Positions 11,364-22,264 of a stretch of DNA of 64,000 nt are shown piece after piece. The notes under the pieces were generated by a model. That model did not search any database. It was not told the DNA's origin and was given only the letters and a program-made list of their open reading frames with translations. The stretch lies in contig CAUWAG010000012.1 of NCBI GenBank assembly GCA_963556695.1, forward strand, positions 4,774,001 through 4,838,000, in the 5' to 3' direction. Position 1 is the stretch's first letter; each line of letters opens with the position of its first letter. This DNA comes from Anthostomella pinea (taxonomy: Eukaryota > Ascomycota > Sordariomycetes > Xylariales > Xylariaceae). The position numbers were made by a program, and so were the translations under genes.

Positions 11364-14080
11364 CTACTTCGACCTGGGAAACTTCAATGTCCCTGTATAT
11401 TCAGGAACAGGTGGACAGCAGTTGTCAAATAGTTATTTGGGTAGACTGCGAATGCCAAAGCCGCTGCGTGTTTCAAGGCAATTTACGCGTCTCGAACATG
11501 ACGGGATCATTGAACCGCCGTGTGTTGTGTGCTATCGTCACAGCTGCTCCTAAATTTCGTGGGTGAGGATCTCATAGTCTCTCTCATCCCAACAGGACAG
11601 ACCACAAGAATTCCGTATCAGCTATTCTCGTCCCGATCCAACAATCTGACGAGACGCACGACATCTTTACAGTTGGCAGCTTTGGGCGAGAAGGCCGTGG
11701 GTACACCCCGTCCATCAGGGCAGATCGCAGTATTCATCCTCAATAAGCTCAGCGGCCCATGGACAGAACAGCAACACGGCGCAGCTTTTGATGGGCGATA
11801 TATTCGCCTCGCTGGTCGTGATCCGGATTTGTATCCGTGCCTGCCGCGGGACGCCTTGATCAGATGCATCATTCAGCAGCCCGGATATCTTTGGTTGTTC
11901 TTGTCCAACGTCATCAAGACCATCATTATGGAGACCTCGATTTCCTCCTGGCAGTTCACTTCTTCGGTTGTTGGGGTTTCGAGGGTGGCTTCACTGCATC
12001 CGGCGGCGATCCGCGCAACGAAGTCCGAATTTCGTCGATGAAATGGTTCAGGAAGCCAGTCGAATCTGCGCTGGGGTCCTCTAGCACATCGTCGTTAGAT
12101 GCAGTGCGACAGAAGAAAGCCAGCAGGGACTTGACATACTTGTAGCCTCTCCTTGCCGCATGGGCTCGTGGGGGTTGCGTCCATATCTGCGGTCTTGTAT
12201 AGTATCGTGGATACGCTGAACGCCGCGGTGGAATCTAGGTGACCGGAGAATCTGCGCAGAAGACGCCGGTTAGGTTGGAACCGATGAGAACGAATCGGTT
12301 CTCCGTGGGCGTTGGCGTATCTACCTGTCTAACGAGATAATCCTACAAGAGGTCAGCGAGGGAACGACGAGTCAAGGGCGGTGCTGGCTACCTCTGCCAG
12401 AAGGAAGGCCTGGAGAAAGAGGCGCGGACTCATCTTGAGTACTGATGCGTCTATGGTAGATCGGATGCCAGCTTGCAAGCTCAACAACGGCGATGATATT
12501 AATAAATATAATGGATATGGCTGTTAGGTAGTTTCGGTCATGGCTTCGGTCGCCACATTGTGCCTTTGTGGTAGCGGAACCAGAACAGAGATCTATCACA
12601 AGTCTCGGTTGGGATGATCTGTATTCTGGTTGGTGCTTGGTTACGTTCGGATGGGAAGGATCCCATCCGAGAAGTATCTAAATACCTAAATTACAGTGGG
12701 TTGGTACCTGTCACCTGGGGCAGCCATCCCAGGTAAGCTTATCGTAGAACGTGGGTCCAGTGGCTGGGATCCACAACATTGTGCTGACGCATGACGGAGG
12801 CTTCCTTGCGACTCAGTAAGTGCAAATACCCTGTACAGAGATACGAAAATCGAGTTATCCGGGACTGCCTACAGATCTGATAGGTACACATGTAGTTGCG
12901 ACTGCTTACAAGGCGCTCAAGTACCACTACCACTACCTCTCGAGAATAATAAGCTTTACATAACGGACTTATGGTCATAAAAGCATAGTCATATCATCCA
13001 AGCTAGTACACCAAATAAGCCGACGAGGTTGTCGTATTTGACGGCGTGCGCCGGGAAAGGAAACGTTGACAAGCACTTCAGGACATTTGCTGTGCGCAAC
13101 AGACATGACACGGGCAGAACGGGATAACGGAGACAATCATCAATCTGGTCTACATCAGCCCTGACCCGGCAGCTGCCCGAGTAACTTTCTGATAGTCCGT
13201 TTGGCGATACTTGAGTATCTTTTCGCCGGCAACGGAACGGGTCGATAGAGAACAGAGCCGGGTTCCGGGCCATGATGGTTCCAGTAGCCAAGCCCCGGTC
13301 CACAGCTCGGGGTATCACGTGCAGTCGAAGGGAAAGCGTCGGGTTGAGGCGGCTAGCTGGTCAGGCTCGTTTCCCCTTCCAGGTTAGTGTAAACCAAAAC
13401 TGGGATGGAAGCTTCGGCTGAAGAAGGGTCAACGGCGGCGGGTCGAGGCAAGGGGGAAAGAACAGGCCCGGTCCGCCGCTCAATACGGAATACGGGCAAC
13501 AAGTCGGGTGGACCTCGGAGGGGGAAGGGCTCAGGGCGTGGAGGGGCAGAAAAGGAAAGGAAAGAGGCGTGGAAGGAATGAAAGACAACCCCACCTGCCC
13601 ACCATGAGAAGATCACAAGATCAAATACTAGGTATCTTCTTGGAACAGGCAGTTGAAGCACCTTCACCTTCGCTACGGGGCTGACTACGATAGGTATGTG
13701 CTGTCGTGGGCCACGGACTTCATTTGTCCAGGTCAGGTAGGTGATAGAATACCGGTATGACAGTATGGTTTTACATAAGGTAATGGAATGACAGCTCCCT
13801 GTTGGGACTAACCTAGCGGACGACGATTTCTTTTGAACTTTCAACTCCCAACTTCCAAAGCTCCCGTCTTTGCTTCCCACCTGTCTATTTTTACACAATA
13901 GTACAGTACGTATAGGCAGTTCTTTGTTGGCAGTTGGACTCGAAAGACAACGACCGTACTCGATTTCCGTCGCAGTCGCAGTCGCAGTCGCAGTCGCAGT
14001 CGCAGCGAGAGATAACCAACAACCGCCTCGAATACCCGACCTACACACCGACACACTTATTATTAAAGCGCCGACCGACC
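11364..14080. other. long intergenic region, no gene recognised
   Basis: This 2.7 kb region separates the transporter from arginase. Open frames at 11520-12145 (+) and 12989-14054 (-) show no domains, and the latter is largely the antisense of the arginase 5' region and of a simple repeat. The last few hundred bases are the arginase promoter and 5' untranslated region. Confidence 0.5.
13968..14005. repeat. hexanucleotide microsatellite (CAGTCG)n
   Basis: About six tandem CAGTCG units lie roughly 80 bases upstream of the arginase ATG, in the presumed 5' untranslated region. In the arginase frame they would read as alternating Ser-Gln, but no in-frame ATG precedes them. Confidence 0.9.
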
Positions 14081-15239
14081 ATGAACACCTCGATGATCAA
14101 GTCCAAGTTCCTCTCCCAACCAGAGGACCTTGGCGTCGTAGCTGTTGGCTTCTCGGGTGGACAGGTACGCTCATCTACAAACGTGTATACTCTGGCTGTG
14201 TCGCTCGCCCACTGACCATTCCCGTGCTTTCAAGTGCAAACCCGGCGTCGACGCGGCCCCCTCGGCACTGATCGAGTCCGGCCTGCTCAAGCAGCTGCGA
14301 GACGAGCTCAACTACAAGCTCCATGGCGACGAAACCGTCCACGCCTACACCGACCTGGTGCCGAAGGAAGACCCGCCCTTCCGGAACATGAAGAACCCCA
14401 AGGCCGTCAGCGGCGTCACGCAGCGCCTGAGCGAACAAGTCTACACCCACGCGCAGGAGGGGAGGATGGTCCTTACGCTGGGCGGCGACCATTCCATCGC
14501 AATAGGGACCATTGCCGGCACCGCCAAGGCCGTGCGCGAGAGGCTCGGCCGCGAGATGGCTGTCATCTGGGTGGATGCACACGCCGACATCAACACGCCC
14601 GAGACGAGCGACTCGGGGAACATCCACGGCATGCCCGTCAGCTTTCTGACGGGTCTGGCCAAGGAAGACAAGTCGGAATACTTCGGGTGGCTCAAGGAGG
14701 ACAATCTCATCAACCTGAGGAAACTCGTGTACATCGGACTGCGCGACGTGGACCCTGGCGAGAAGAAGATACTCCGCGACAACGGCATCAAGGCGTTTAG
14801 CATGTTCGATATCGATCGGTATGTTTCCCCTATTATCACTGTGATTCCCCAGTCGTCCTATCCTTCCCCAGTCCTCCCCTATCCTTCCCCTGTGATGTCT
14901 GGCGTTGACGCGTGTATACCGCGTAGGCATGGGATCGGTCGTGTGGTGGAGATGGCACTGGCGCACATCGGCACCGACACGCCCATCCATCTATCGTTCG
15001 ACGTCGATGCGCTGGACCCCATGTGGGCTCCCAGCACGGGCACGCCTGTCCGTGGTGGACTGACGCTGCGGGAGGGTGACTACATCTGCGAGAGCGTACA
15101 CGAGACGGGAAGCCTGGTGGCCATCGATCTGGTCGAGGTGAATCCGAGCCTGGCGGCGGAGAGCGACCTGGGAGCGCACGAGACAGTTAGGGCCGGTTGT
15201 TCGCTCGTACGATGCGCGCTTGGGGAGTCGTTGCTGTGA
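14081..15239 (+). CDS. arginase
   Basis: Three exons, 14081-14164, 14235-14818 and 14927-15239, encode 326 aa, the normal arginase length. The enzyme hydrolyses L-arginine to ornithine and urea with a binuclear manganese centre. The ligands are visible: His in GGDHSIAIG (GGDH at about 111-114), Asp-His-Asp in VDAHADINTPETSDSGNIHG (D142, H144, D146), and the two Asp of SFDVDALDP in exon 3. Intron phases 0 and 2 keep the frame exactly across both catalytic blocks. The second intron (108 nt) contains a small pyrimidine-rich direct repeat. The gene is complete with no defects. It stands alone; no other arginine-catabolism gene is adjacent. Orthologous to fungal CAR1/agaA/aga by domain, though I leave the symbol blank because the species is unknown. 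Confidence 0.96.
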
Positions 15240-16773
15240 GTTTGAAGCGCAGGCGTCGTCGGGCGTCGGAAGTCAAGTGGGTAGAGTGTAGCCGTCTCTT
15301 TCTGTCTTTAAGAGAGAAGCCGCCGATGGCGACAGCAGCAATGCAATACAGGTCGAATCATGCATGGCGGCAACGGAACGCGCGCAGCATGAAATACAAT
15401 TCGCATTGTAGCACCCCAAGCGTGAGCCATACCTATGGCTACCTTACCCAAACATCTCGAGCACACTTGGTGGTGTTTTGCAGTAGAGAAGACCGACCGG
15501 AGGTGGTCTTTATCTCTTCCAGGCTTTGGAATACTCGGTGGGAACAACTGCCGGTTGCTGTGCTGCTGTGCTGCAGTGCTGCAGGTCCCTCTCTCCAATC
15601 ATAAGTAACCCCCCGGGCGACGGGATGGAGTCATTGCCATTTGGAAGTATCCCGGCTCCAGCTCGCGTTGCTGGGCGGACTCTAGCGTTGTCCACGGCTT
15701 CCCCCACAGTCGCACATGCTAAACAGCAGTAGTTCTTCATCTGGTGAAGTTGAGGCGAATGCGCCTCCCGTCTTGTGCTCTGATGCCGTCTCAAGTGAGA
15801 TGACGACCGACTCTTCTCGTCGTTTGCCAGACTGGATCAACCTCTGGTACAACGGTAGAACGAATGCGCCGCGAGGGAGAAGATTGAATGGTACAGATAC
15901 CTACAGATACAGATGCGGTAGGATCGAGAAGGTAGAAGGATCCTTGACCCCGTGTTGTTCTTAAATTACGGCCCATCCCACCAACAACAAACTGCAACAA
16001 CCGACGCGGCGCGCGATTAACATCCGCCAGTCTACCTATCTTCGTTTTCTACCTCACACCTTGCACCTTGCCTCACGATCCTCTCCTGGTCCTGGTCTTG
16101 GTCTTGGTGTTGATTCTGGCCTCTGCTTTGCCGTCACCGACTCTGGCAGCCCGCCGATCCACGGTCCACGATCCACGTATCGCATTGTCCCTCGCTCTAC
16201 GTGTACATCTCTCCTGCGCCCGACCGTCCCAGTGGACGCCCATCGGTCCCGCGGGGCAGCGCACTTGCATACGCACATCTCGTCGACCCAATCGGCTGTC
16301 CATCTGTTGACCGACGTCTGAGCTGGCAATTGGGCGGCATCTGTCTCTCTGCCCTATCCAAGTTCTCGTCGTCGTCGTCGTCGTCGTCGCGGATGCGCAT
16401 ATTAAATACGTCGACATCGCTCCTCGACCACTCGACCGCTCGACACTTCTTGCGGCCAGCGTCGCTACTGCGCAACCTCATCTTCTCCGAGTCCGAGGGA
16501 ACAGCCGTGGGGGGGATCAAGACTGTGACTATTGCAGTTGGGGTGATTGACTGCAAACCCTGAACATCGCGCATCTTCCACATCGAGTCGCAAAGAATCT
16601 CGTCTCCGAGACCTCCCACCTACCTAGGTAGCCACAGCGAGACTCCCGGCCGCAAGGCAAACAACGACGACGACCCTGTGTCTAACAACGACGACGAATC
16701 TGTGTTTTTCGATCCAACCCGACGAGCATCCAAGCCAGTCTTTCCACGACTCCACGGGATATTCGTTCGTACA
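15240..16773. other. intergenic; promoter and 5' region of the four-TM gene
   Basis: No convincing gene. The region from about 16000 is pyrimidine-rich and contains a GTC trinucleotide run at about 16367-16390 and imperfect TGGTCT repeats near 16085-16110, consistent with a long fungal 5' untranslated region upstream of the ATG at 16774. Confidence 0.5.
16367..16390. repeat. trinucleotide repeat (TCG)n
   Basis: About eight uninterrupted TCG units, roughly 385 bases upstream of the four-TM gene start. Confidence 0.9.
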
Positions 16774-17510
16774 ATGGCCGCCTCTGAGACCACGGGGACG
16801 GGCTCGCTCGTCTATGAACGACGGGTGGCCCGCGTCCATCGATACCACTGGCCCGCTATACAGTTGAATATCTGGATGTTGATCATGTTGGTCGCATCTT
16901 GCCTCATCATTGGCGTCTTCGCCACCTTCATCAGCACTCAGCAACAACTCGGACTATATGTTCCTTGGTAGGCCCTCCTCTTCTCTCTTCTTCCGGCGCC
17001 CGCCGTCGGGCGTTGTATCGGGTTGTCCATCAATACAGTCCGCCACTGACACGAGTGGCCATCGCCTAGGTACTTTCCTTACTTCATCACCGTCTCCGCC
17101 TTGATGGTCGTCTTCATCATCATCTTGCTATGGCTGATATCACAACGTCGCCTGCTCCCGTCCATCGTCGTCATTGGCGCCTTCATGTTCTTCGTCCTCT
17201 GGATGGTGGGCCTGGTCGTCGTGAGCATAGAGCTCTGGGGCCCTTCTGGCTCCGTCAGCTCCAATTGCGACCTACTGGTGTGGAAGGATACGCCCATGGG
17301 CAACTCACAAACCACCTTGGCCTGGCTGGAGCAAAGATCGATATGTAAGTGCACGACCATAAAGTCGGCAGAGGACTGTTGGGCATTGTACTAAAACCCT
17401 TTCGAACAGGTCAACAATGGGAGGCCGTTTTTGCCTTTGCCCTGATAGGCTGCATATTCTTGTTGTGGATTATCATAATGGCAGTGCAGGTCTTTTATGA
17501 TGATGCCTGA
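16774..17510 (+). CDS. four-transmembrane-segment protein, function unknown
   Basis: Three exons, 16774-16967, 17070-17344 and 17410-17510, encode 189 aa with correct phases (2, then 1). Four hydrophobic segments are evident: around residues 31-53 (IQLNIWMLIMLVASCLIIG), 69-86 (ITVSALMVVFIIILLWLI), 93-115 (SIVVIGAFMFFVLWMVGLVVVSI) and the C-terminal VFAFALIGCIFLLWIIIMAV. A short loop with CDLLVWKD and WLEQRSICQQWEA lies between segments three and four. The hairpin-plus-hairpin layout recalls MARVEL-like fungal membrane proteins, but I do not recognise a named family. It is probably in the plasma or secretory membrane. It ends in YDDA with no sorting motif I can name. Confidence 0.8.
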
Positions 17511-17854
17511 ACATCATCTTATCAGTACATTACCAACGGCAAAATGGAGTATATTTGAAATATGAAATTTCGTAGTTAATTCAGTCAGAATGTATCTACA
17601 AGGTTCAAGTGCGCTTCAGCGGCAACGACACAATAAAACGACGAATTCGAGGTTTTCTGCGCATGTCCCATGTTTTGGCGGAGGTTGAAACCACACTTAC
17701 CACGTGGTTATATATCCAGACCGCGCTAGATCGTGATTGTTCATGAATGTATTGACCATTGAAGCTATGATATACTATCCTCTTATCAGATTCGAAACTC
17801 CAATGCTTCGAGTTGTGGCCTCCCTTACCACAAGACCCTTAAGCAGTGCTACTC
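17511..17854. other. convergent intergenic region
   Basis: About 340 bases lie between the ends of the four-TM gene (+) and the 73-aa gene (-). I see only 3' untranslated-type sequence, including TATTTGAAATATGAAATTTC near 17551. Confidence 0.6.
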
Positions 17855-18185
17855 CTAGTTTGAGACCTTGTCCGGTACGTTCTTGCTGTTGCGGCGTCAG
17901 CAACCATATCAAGTTGTTGATGCTGCGGTCGCACTCACCCAGTTTGCTTCTCGAAGGTTTCGCGAATCTTGTCGGTGTAGCCCTCGGTCTTTGAGTCGTC
18001 GAGCTTGTTGCCCATGTATTTATTATCGACGTAGTTGAAGGCTGTTGGAAACCACGCGTTAGTCGTCTGGCGGTGCTTATCCGACAGCTGTACGTACCTT
18101 TGTCACCATAGTCTTCCTTCTGAGCAATGGACTGCTGGCCTGCATTGCCCTGAGCCTTGTCGGTAACCTTCTTGAGCATATCCAT
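17855..18185 (-). CDS. 73-aa conserved small hydrophilic protein
   Basis: Three minus-strand exons (18098-18185, 17939-18041, 17855-17885) total 222 nt. Borders are GT-AG with the strong donors GTACGT and GTGAGT, and all phases agree. The protein starts MDMLKKVTDK, is rich in Lys, Asp, Gln and Gly, and has the pattern EDYGDKAFNYVDNKYMGN, then TDKIRETFEKQTGKNVPDKV with a terminal SN. This matches a family of 70-100 aa fungal proteins, often stress- or development-induced, that share an EDYxDK motif and a TGxxVPxKxSN C-terminus. The biochemical role is unknown. The gene would be missed by open-frame searches because each exon is very short. Start choice: the first ATG in frame, closely followed by a second at codon 3. 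Confidence 0.8.
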
Positions 18186-18679
18186 ATTGAAGTGGGGTTG
18201 GACGGCTGAGGGTGACTGTTGATGTTGTAACTTGGGTAGGTAGTTTGAAAAGGGGTTGGCTTGGTAAAGTTGAAATGGAGATCATGTAGGCCAGATAGAC
18301 CTAAACAGACACGCACACGCATATATATACTTTCGCTGCCATTGCCATCAAGTAGCCCCTCAGTGCTTGACATATGCCATGACGTCCCATGCCCTCCACG
18401 AAACTCAGCTAGTGAGAGCCTAAGTCGGGCCTCGAAGCTAAGGTAAGCTTTCCTGTTTCTAAGAGTGGTTCGAATGTTTTCTCCGAGCATCTTAATTTCA
18501 TGACTCGTGCTAGTCTGTGCACGTCACTGTCCCGGCTTGAAAGAGCGAGGCTTACGACAGCGTACGTCATGTGAAGATGGTGCTCCGTGGGGGATCGATG
18601 GGCAAGCCATAATACTGGGTACTATCTCGTACCATCTGCATATATATGATCTAGGATGTGAGGATTATCTGAATATACA
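18186..18679. other. promoter region, no gene seen
   Basis: Upstream of the 73-aa gene. It has a CACACGCATATATATAC stretch at about 18313-18330, which on the minus strand could serve as a TATA-like element. No coding sequence is supported. Confidence 0.4.
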
Positions 18680-19337
18680 CATGGCGGCTCTGCCTTCTTC
18701 GATGGCCTTCAAGCCTATAGGGTCATTGGAGGGTGGAATTGGTCGATGACCAGCTCTCCGTTCTCGGCTAGATGAACCTGGCCCTCAATATCGTAGGCGG
18801 TAACCTACAGATGGTGTTCGTTACCAGATGGGTTGTCCGTGACGTTTCCTTCGAGTGCGTAGCGGACCTCCTGAAGATCCTGGCATCCAAACACTCGTAG
18901 TCTTTCCGAATATTCAGACTCTGTTTTCCTTAACGACAGGACCAGCCGGAAAGCGCAGGATAAGGCGCTTTCCAGCTCTGCGCTGGTAGGTTTCGAGGTC
19001 TCGAGAGCAAACTGCTTCTGTGTAAGTGCGACGAGGACGGTCTGTAGCGGAAAAGATGTACATGCGTCCCGTTGCCGTCCGTAATTCGCAACGTACTCGA
19101 CGCGAAACCACCAGAACCGTTGGATAACCGCTCAAACAGCTCAAAATCTTTGTAAATAAGTGGCACAACCCGTTGAATTCGGTCTAAATTGACGCCGTAA
19201 ATTTGCAATACAACATCATCAACAAATCTTGGGCATTTCGGGACACAGCCTATCAAGCCAAGCTGGCCGTGGATCCAAAGGTTGATAGCCGCGAATAAAC
19301 TCATGCGATTCAATACCTTGCCGCCTGGGTTGGGCAA
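18680..19337 (-). pseudogene. decayed gene of unknown family
   Basis: Reading the minus strand in alternating frames gives coding-like peptide: QIYGVNLDRIQRVVPLIY, FELFERLSNGSGGFASSTL, THVHLF, then after a frameshift near 19065 ATDRPRRTYTEAVCSRDLE and RAGKRLILRF, then RVFGCQDLQEVRYALEGN and, past a TAG at 18805-18807, VTAYDIEGQVHLAENGELV. The stop fits a CAG-to-TAG change. Further frame changes occur near 18740. The composition and regular hydrophobic pattern point to a once-functional protein of at least 200 aa, but I do not recognise the family, and the start is not identified. Confidence 0.45.
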
Positions 19338-20127
19338 TGTAATGCTGCTGCTTGCTCCGGGCTCGCACCCAGGAGCGGCACAACAGGGGCGAGAGGGCCA
19401 TTCACTGATTCGACATAGTCCCTATGCAATGACATGAGACTTTAAGGCTGGCTCCTGTCCTACAGATGCGTACAATATACCTACCACCATCCTCCACCAT
19501 GTATCATGGTCATTGGTCCAGATAGGAGTCAGGACGAGCAAACCGAGCATCACGACCGGGTTTGAGGTCCGAACAGTGTTGTATTCAGAACCGACTATAA
19601 TGTACCTGAAGATATGCGTCACTCAGTAGTCTGCCTCTGCTGGCCAACCTCCCACACCACTGACCCAGCGACCTTTCTCCGCTGATAGGTATACTGCAAC
19701 CGACCTTGCTGGCTCGAAACAAGCAAATATAATCGTACAGACAAGCCCGAGCACGAGTCGTAAAGCACGACATCAGCAAACATGGCTGGCTCTTGGTAGC
19801 ATTTCCCCCTATCCTAACGCGGATGGGAGCTCCTGAGGATCGAGATACCATCTCGTACCAGGTCAAGCCGTATGCCCATATTCTTCAACCACAATCGTAA
19901 TGATATAGGTATGCGGCCGAAAGCCACTTGATGGAGAACCGCTTTGCGCGCGCGCACTGGCGTCGCCACGCCATCTCGAACCCATGCGTAGCCCAACCAA
20001 ACGCCACCACCCAGCCTGACACCGTCGTCTGATAATACACCCATGATAATTCAACGCAATGGCAGCTGATAATTTCCACTCCCGGGTATGATGAAAAAAA
20101 GGAAGGCGAGTTCCAAAACGCTTGCTC
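19338..20127. other. intergenic, no gene recognised
   Basis: About 790 bases downstream of the GT90 gene and upstream of the decayed gene, both on the minus strand. Only short unrelated open frames are seen. Confidence 0.5.
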
Positions 20128-22264
20128 TCATGACAATAAGTCATCTACCCAACCCATTGTTTCTCTTCGGTCGTCGCTGATGCGAGCATATTCGAGGAGT
20201 AATCTGAGAGCATAGATCTGCATGTCTTCTCTCCTGAGTACCTTCTCCGCCCAGGCTTTGCCATCCATAGCAATCTTCTCGGCGGCGGCATCGTGACTGG
20301 GAACGGAGTCTTCGTATCCTAGGAAGTACTCCATTATGCCGTAATAATCGTTGAAGCGATTATCCATGGGCACGAAATGCTTCCAAGCTACTAGCCGGCT
20401 GTCATGCCACTCGTGCCACATGGTGCTCTTGATGGGCAGACTGGTGCTCCTCAGGAAGCCCAAATACCGACCGGAAAAGGAGTTGCCATCGACATCAGGT
20501 AGGTACTTGTAGTTGAACTGGACTCCGAGCGTCTGGCCCAGAACTACGTCGTACTCGGCATCTGTGTAGGGGCAGCGCGCTTCGTCTTCTTGCGGCTTGA
20601 AGTCGGGGTCGCAGAAAAGATCGGTAAATCCCACATCGGCCCACTGCGACACCCAGGAGCCCAAGCGCTGTTCCTTCTGGGCTGCGATGTTGTAGATGGT
20701 ATCGGGCAGCTCAAAGTTATTGGGCCGTTCTACTTCTTCCTCGGCGCGGGTGAGTTTGGTTCCGTTGTTCATCGAGACGAACCGATGCCGTTGGAAACCC
20801 CGCCAATTGGACTCATTGTTCCGTCCGCCGGTAGCTACTCCACGCCAGATTAGGTCGCCAAACTTCTCTTTCCATGGCGGGCCATGATCGTCTCCTCCGG
20901 TGAACCTCTCTTCCTCGTTCCAGTACATGGGCGCAGGCAGAAGGATCTCATTGTTAGTGGCTAGTTTGCTTCCTCCAAACAGGGGGAAGAGGACTTGGGT
21001 AGTCGAGGTCGACAATGGCTTGATGAAGATGCCTTCCAGTCCTTGCAAGTCAGGCTGATGGCAGAACTCGGTGGACAAGGTGAAATTGGAGACATAGCCT
21101 TGGTATTGGTGGGGTGTGGCCCACGAGGGCGAGAAACTCGGCGTATCGTTGTAGGATTCCAGAATCGGTGTCTTGCGAGCTGGACTGTCTGGTGAGCAAC
21201 CCCGGCGAGCGATCGCCCAGTAAGGATCTGGAACAATGACAAGTCAGCGCCTCGGTCAGACCCGAGTCTATCAAATATAGCTTACCAGTATCTTCCCAGT
21301 ATTTCTCCCTGGTTGCTGGAGACTTATCACCTTTCCCAGGGGCAGGCAATGACTGGAATTCCCGGACGACATTTTTGACCGGAGTGATGACGCGCGCCTG
21401 ATCGCCCTTCCGCATTAATGTAGACATGTCCTCCCACGGCACAATAACTCGAGGCTCGTCCATGGCGTTCAGGGCAATGTCCATATCGGGAAGCAGGTGT
21501 TCGATGGTTTTGAACATGTCCAGCCATATCTGCGTCCAGAACCAATCACTCTTGGCGCTGGCGCTGCCACTGCGGATGTTGATGGTCATTTCGAAGTCCC
21601 ATGCCTCCTTGCGAATGCGTCTCGGATCAACACCCCAGAAGGGGTTCAGATCGTGATAAATCTGGTCAAAGAAGTCCTCAACCATCACGGCATCGTTCTC
21701 CTTAGCAAAGTTGTACCATTTGTCAAAGCCCGGGGGGGGGTGTCTGCCGCGGCGCTTGCGGTATGCGTCTGCAGCTTCGGCCAGCGTGCGAGACTGCTTG
21801 GCAAGCATGCTAGTAAAGTCCTTCTCGGCGCCGTCTATCAGCTGGTCGATGGGATGGGTGGCCGGTGTCTCGTGGTCAGGCTGTTGGGGCTTTGACTTGG
21901 AATCGCCCTTTGATTTCCAGTCGCCCTTTGGACTCGACTCGACGACAGGCGCATCGTGCTTGTCGGGTGTTTGTTTCTTGTCATCGGCAACGTTTTGAAC
22001 CTGCTCATGGCTATTGGGTATTGGCTGTTGCACTGGCGGGCTGTCGGTCTCGGGGGTGCGGTGGGTGGAAGAGCCGTGGCCGGCAGACATGTAATTTTCG
22101 GCATCGGAGGCATGACTTGTATCATGAGACAGGTAAAAGAAGAGGCATAGCAGCAGCACGGCCGGGAATATGTATCGTATTAGATGCGACGGCCGCCTCG
22201 GGGGGAAAGCGGGCGACCGCATGGCGAGACAGTGGCGTCGGTCGCCTGTTTCGGTTCGAGGCAT
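20128..22264 (-). CDS. GT90 (CAP10-like) glycosyltransferase, type II membrane protein
   Basis: Two exons, 21286-22264 and 20128-21227, are joined across a 58-nt intron (GTAAGC to CAG, phase 1), giving 692 aa. A short basic N-terminus is followed by one membrane anchor (about residues 28-46, YIFPAVLLLCLFFYLS), then a long Pro/Ser/Lys-rich stem to about residue 150. The catalytic region follows the Glyco_transf_90 layout: GFDKWYNFAKEN, DPYWAIARRGC, KFGDLIWRGVATGGRNN, QFNYKYLPDVDGNSFSGRY, FLRSTSLPIKSTMWHEWHD and the late HFVPMD. Family members act in the Golgi lumen; Cryptococcus CAP10 relatives are linked to capsule xylosylation, but the donor and acceptor here are unknown. The start at 22264 is the first ATG; a second at 22222 is equally possible and would still leave the anchor. 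The gene is intact. Confidence 0.9.

Noticed and set aside
11520..12145. Plus-strand open frames downstream of the transporter
   Set aside because: No domain, signal peptide or codon pattern; frames overlap each other without a plausible gene model.
13353..14054. Minus-strand open frame of 233 codons with an Ala-Thr repeat
   Set aside because: The repeat is the antisense of the CAGTCG microsatellite, and the rest lacks domains or splice signals.
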